Below are positions 52,689 to 55,200 of a stretch of 55,200 nucleotides of DNA, in pieces. The translations under genes were made by a program, and so were the position numbers. The stretch comes from Azospirillum sp. 412522. Lineage in GTDB: Bacteria; Pseudomonadota; Alphaproteobacteria; Azospirillales; Azospirillaceae. The notes beneath the pieces were generated by a model. That model had not been told where the DNA came from. It saw nothing but the letters and a program-made list of their open reading frames with translations, and did no database searches. The stretch covers positions 1 through 55,200 of the forward strand of contig NZ_RWIJ01000037.1 in assembly GCF_019805165.1 (NCBI RefSeq). The letters run 5' to 3'. The first letter of the stretch is position 1. Each line of letters begins with the position of its first letter.

Positions 52689-53615
52689 TCATTCCTCGTC
52701 GGCGCCATCCCCCAGATCGATCCGCCCGATCAGGAAGTCCAGGAAGGACCGCAGCTTCGGCGGCTGGATCCGTCCGCCGGGAAAGACCGCGTGCAGGTCG
52801 ACGTCCGCTCCCCTCCACCCATCGAGCACCCGCTCCACCTGTCCGGCCGACCGGTAGGGCCGCATGGCGAAGTCGGTGGCCAGCACCAGCCCGCCGCCGG
52901 CCAGCAGCGTCGGGATCAGCATCTCCGGGTCGTCGGCCGCGATCACCGGGTCGATGGCGACGTCCATCTCCTCTTCAGGGAGTCCCCCGCAGGTCCGGAA
53001 CAGGCGCCAGCCATAGCCGGAGGGTCGGCGGGCGCTCATGTTCGCCAGCGTCAGGTGCCGGATCAGCTCGTCGGGGTGGCCCGGCATGCCATGGGCGGCA
53101 CAATAGGCCGGGGCGGCGTAGACATGGCGGCGCAGCACGCCCAGCTTGCGGGCCGCCATGCTGGAGTCCTGCAGACTCCCCATCCGGATCGCCAGATCGA
53201 TGTCCCGCGCCACCAGATCCAGATTCTCGTGGCTGAGCACCAGATCGATGCGGACGTCGGGATAGCGGGCCCGGAACTCGGGCAGGAGCGGCGCGACGAC
53301 CGTCATCCCGAAGGAGGGCGGGGTGGTGATCCGCAACCAGCCGCGCGGCGCGTCGCGCAGTTGGGCCACGGCGCTTTCGGCCTGTTCCAGCTCCCCGGCG
53401 ATGCGGCGGCAGCGCTCGAAATAGACGGTCCCCGCCTCGGTCAGGCCGAGGCGGCGGGTGGTCCGGTGCAGAAGCTGGATGCCGAGCCGGCGTTCGAGAT
53501 CGCGAACCTTGCGGCTCAGCGTCGTCTTGGGCAGCCGCAGCCGCCGGGCGGCCTTCGTGAAGCTGCCTTCCTCCACCACCTTCACGAAGGCGATGGTGTC
53601 GTTCAGGTCCTGCAT
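52689..53615 (-). CDS. LysR family transcriptional regulator
   Basis: A 308-residue regulator. The N-terminal helix-turn-helix is in DTIAFVKVVEEGSFTKAARRLRLPKTTLSRKVRDLERRLGIQLLHRTTRRLGLTEAG, the classic pattern of the CrgA/DsdC-type LysR branch that responds to varied small molecules. The effector domain follows (GWLRITTPPSFGMTVVAPLLPEF). It is divergent from the exported metallo-hydrolase gene at 53775 across 159 bases, so that gene is its likely target. A weak ATTG-N15-CAAT pair (53631-53653) lies in the gap. The 3' end is nine bases from the convergent kinase gene. Confidence 0.93.
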   Translation of the reverse strand: MQDLNDTIAFVKVVEEGSFTKAARRLRLPKTTLSRKVRDLERRLGIQLLHRTTRRLGLTEAGTVYFERCRRIAGELEQAESAVAQLRDAPRGWLRITTPPSFGMTVVAPLLPEFRARYPDVRIDLVLSHENLDLVARDIDLAIRMGSLQDSSMAARKLGVLRRHVYAAPAYCAAHGMPGHPDELIRHLTLANMSARRPSGYGWRLFRTCGGLPEEEMDVAIDPVIAADDPEMLIPTLLAGGGLVLATDFAMRPYRSAGQVERVLDGWRGADVDLHAVFPGGRIQPPKLRSFLDFLIGRIDLGDGADEE

Positions 53616-53774
53616 CCGCCGCCCCTGCCGATTGGATCGGATATCGGCACAATGTTGCCCAAGCCCAACGGGTAATCAAGGCCGGCCCCGGGTGGTAGTT
53701 GGTGGTCCTGCGCGGCGGCCGGACCATGGGGCGCCGCGGAAGCCGAGACCCCAACGCCCCCAAGGACAGGCAAA

Positions 53775-54758
53775 ATGAAACCGCATATGCTCGTGCTGGC
53801 CGCCGGCCTGCTGTTCGCGGCCATCCCGGCCGGCCACGCCGCCGAGAAAGCCGCCGCCAAGGTTGCCGACCACCCGGCCACCCAGTCGGCAGCCCAACCC
53901 TCCGCCGCCGGAGTCTACCGCTTCGCCGTCGGCGACCTCCGCGTCACGGCGCTCAGCGACGGCACCCTGCCGCTCGGCATCAAGCCGCTGGTCCAGGGGC
54001 TGCCGCCGGAGCGCATCGACGCGCTGCTGGCCGAGCGGTTCGAACGCGACCCGCTGGAAACCTCGATCAACGCCTTCCTGATCGACGCCGGCCCGCGCCT
54101 GCTGCTGGTCGATACCGGCGCCGGCCAGCTGTTCGGACCCTATGGCGGCAAGCTTCCGGCCAGTCTGGCCGCGGCCGGATACCGCCCCGACCAAGTGACC
54201 GACATCCTCCTCACCCACATCCACACCGACCATTCCGGCGGGCTGGCGCTGGACGGGCGGATGGCGTTTCCGAACGCCACGGTCCATGTCGGGCAGGCCG
54301 ATATCGACTTCTTCCTCGACCGCGCCAACCTGGCCAGGGGATTGGAGCCCCGCCTCCATGACGAGGCGGTGGCCACCGTCGGCCCCTACCTCAAGGCCGG
54401 CAAGGTGAAGCCCTTCGCCGAACAGTCCGAAATCCTGCCGGGCGTCACCGCGATCCCCACCCCCGGCCATACCCCCGGCCATGCCTTCTACCGGGTGGCG
54501 AGCCGCGGCGAGACCATCGAGTTCTGGGGCGACATCATCCATGTCGGCCCGGTGCAGTTCCCGCATCCGGACGCCACCGTCGCCTTCGACATCGACCAGG
54601 ACGCCGCGCGCGCCCAGCGCCTGAAGCGCTTCGCCCAGGAGGCCGACAGCGGCCAGCTGACCGCCGCCGCCCATCTCGGCTTCCCCGGCCTCGGCCGTCT
54701 GCGGCGCGACGGCGAGGCCTATCGCTGGGTGCCGGTGGAATACCGCAACCGCGAGTGA
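53775..54758 (+). CDS. exported metallo-beta-lactamase-fold hydrolase
   Basis: A 327-residue protein with a signal peptide (MLVLAAGLLFAAIPAGHAA), so probably periplasmic. The MBL fold carries the metal motif HxHxDH in LLTHIHTDHSGG, a second His in PTPGHTPGHAFY, the Asp in FWGDIIHVGPVQFPHPD, and a final His in AAAHLGFPGLG, a full set for a binuclear site. The overall pattern is that of the quorum-quenching lactonase/alkyl-hydrolase-like MBL proteins, but the substrate cannot be told. The divergent LysR gene probably regulates it. Confidence 0.9.
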   Translation: MKPHMLVLAAGLLFAAIPAGHAAEKAAAKVADHPATQSAAQPSAAGVYRFAVGDLRVTALSDGTLPLGIKPLVQGLPPERIDALLAERFERDPLETSINAFLIDAGPRLLLVDTGAGQLFGPYGGKLPASLAAAGYRPDQVTDILLTHIHTDHSGGLALDGRMAFPNATVHVGQADIDFFLDRANLARGLEPRLHDEAVATVGPYLKAGKVKPFAEQSEILPGVTAIPTPGHTPGHAFYRVASRGETIEFWGDIIHVGPVQFPHPDATVAFDIDQDAARAQRLKRFAQEADSGQLTAAAHLGFPGLGRLRRDGEAYRWVPVEYRNRE

Positions 54759-54993
54759 GGCCGTCCGGGAAGGGGGCGGGGCGTCGCAGGCCCCCTGCCT
54801 CCGGGCAGGCCGGAGCGGCGCACCCTCCCGCCCTCCCAATTTCGGATAGAGTCATCCTTTCGCCACGGTCGGGAGACAAATAATCGTCGGTCCGCCGTCG
54901 GCCTTCCGGCCAGACGGCTGTGAGCGTATGAGGATCGAAGCGGGAACGTTTCCCGCACTCCCCACACCGACCTGACGGGCTAGCGAGAGCGCC

Positions 54994-55200
54994 TTGACCG
55001 CCGACCGACCGGACCACCAGACGGACCGCCAGATGGACCAGCGGGCGGGCCAGCTCTATGCCGGCCCCCGCCCGCTCCGCACCCGCGAAGCCCCGTCGCC
55101 GCTCGACCGGCTGACGGCGGGCGACGTGGTCCGCAAGCTGGCCGCCAAGGCGTTCGGCCTCGCCCGCGACCGGCTGGCGACGCCGGGCACGGGCAAGCCG
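54994..55200 (+). CDS. unidentified gene, 5' part only
   Basis: An open frame reaches the window end with 69 codons and the GC-rich codon pattern of the neighbours. It could start at TTG 54994 (GAGAG upstream) or ATG 55033. The visible part, including SPLDRLTAGDVVRKLAAKAF, is charged and helical with no recognised motif or signal peptide. Function unknown. The preceding 235-base gap (54759-54993) shows no clear gene. Confidence 0.45.
   Translation, partial: MTADRPDHQTDRQMDQRAGQLYAGPRPLRTREAPSPLDRLTAGDVVRKLAAKAFGLARDRLATPGTGKP

Overview
This is about 55 kb of very GC-rich chromosomal DNA, with coding third positions almost all G or C. It most likely comes from an alphaproteobacterium of the Rhodospirillales, and gene content plus gene order point to Azospirillum or a close relative (an inference; no database search was possible). 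The mutM - enoyl-CoA hydratase - rpsT - dnaA run, the coaBC-dut pair, the trpB-trpA-accD-folC run and a SUV3-like helicase beside an S4-domain gene are all arrangements familiar from alphaproteobacteria. The window is mostly housekeeping chromosome. There is no prophage, transposase, CRISPR array or rRNA operon.

Layout. 1-8 kb: a hybrid sensor kinase cut by the window edge, dut and coaBC, a LuxO-like sigma-54 response regulator, a cold-shock gene and a receiver-HPt protein, so most parts of a phosphorelay lie close together. 8-17 kb: trpB-trpA-accD-folC, tRNA-Ala(CGC), then yggT-yggU-folD-corA-modD, ending in a tiny orphan peptide gene with its own hairpins. 17-24 kb: a Pat-type acetyltransferase, DoxX, lactate dehydrogenase, a LysR/SDR divergent pair and inorganic pyrophosphatase. 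24.5-29.8 kb: a peptide-type ABC importer with two binding proteins and two permeases but no ATPase. 29.7-35.2 kb: an unrecognised 550-residue protein, gpt, and two near-identical tRNA-Arg(ACG) genes bracketing one chemoreceptor gene. 35-41 kb: proline iminopeptidase, mutM, a small exported protein, enoyl-CoA hydratase, rpsT and dnaA. 41-49 kb: a receiver-GGDEF protein, a polyamine-type binding protein with its ATPase but no permeases, a Tim44-like protein, an S4 protein and a SUV3-like helicase. 49.5-52.7 kb: a Cpx-like module, with a Spy/CpxP-like periplasmic protein divergent from an OmpR-family regulator and its kinase. 52.7-55.2 kb: a LysR regulator divergent from an exported metallo-beta-lactamase-fold hydrolase, then the start of an unidentified gene.

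The most notable non-coding structure is a family of palindromic repeats (about 36.2, 44.7, 46.6 and 49.4 kb). Each has an outer stem and two inner hairpins, and two sequence types differ by compensatory changes that keep the hairpins paired. Two composite copies lie in inverted orientation around the Tim44/S4 genes, one of them inside the usual helicase-S4 neighbourhood. Other points of interest are a 23-residue amphipathic peptide gene between two hairpins, a GTAAC-N5-GTAAC operator in the Cpx-like divergent promoter, and a duplicated tRNA-Arg segment including its promoter.
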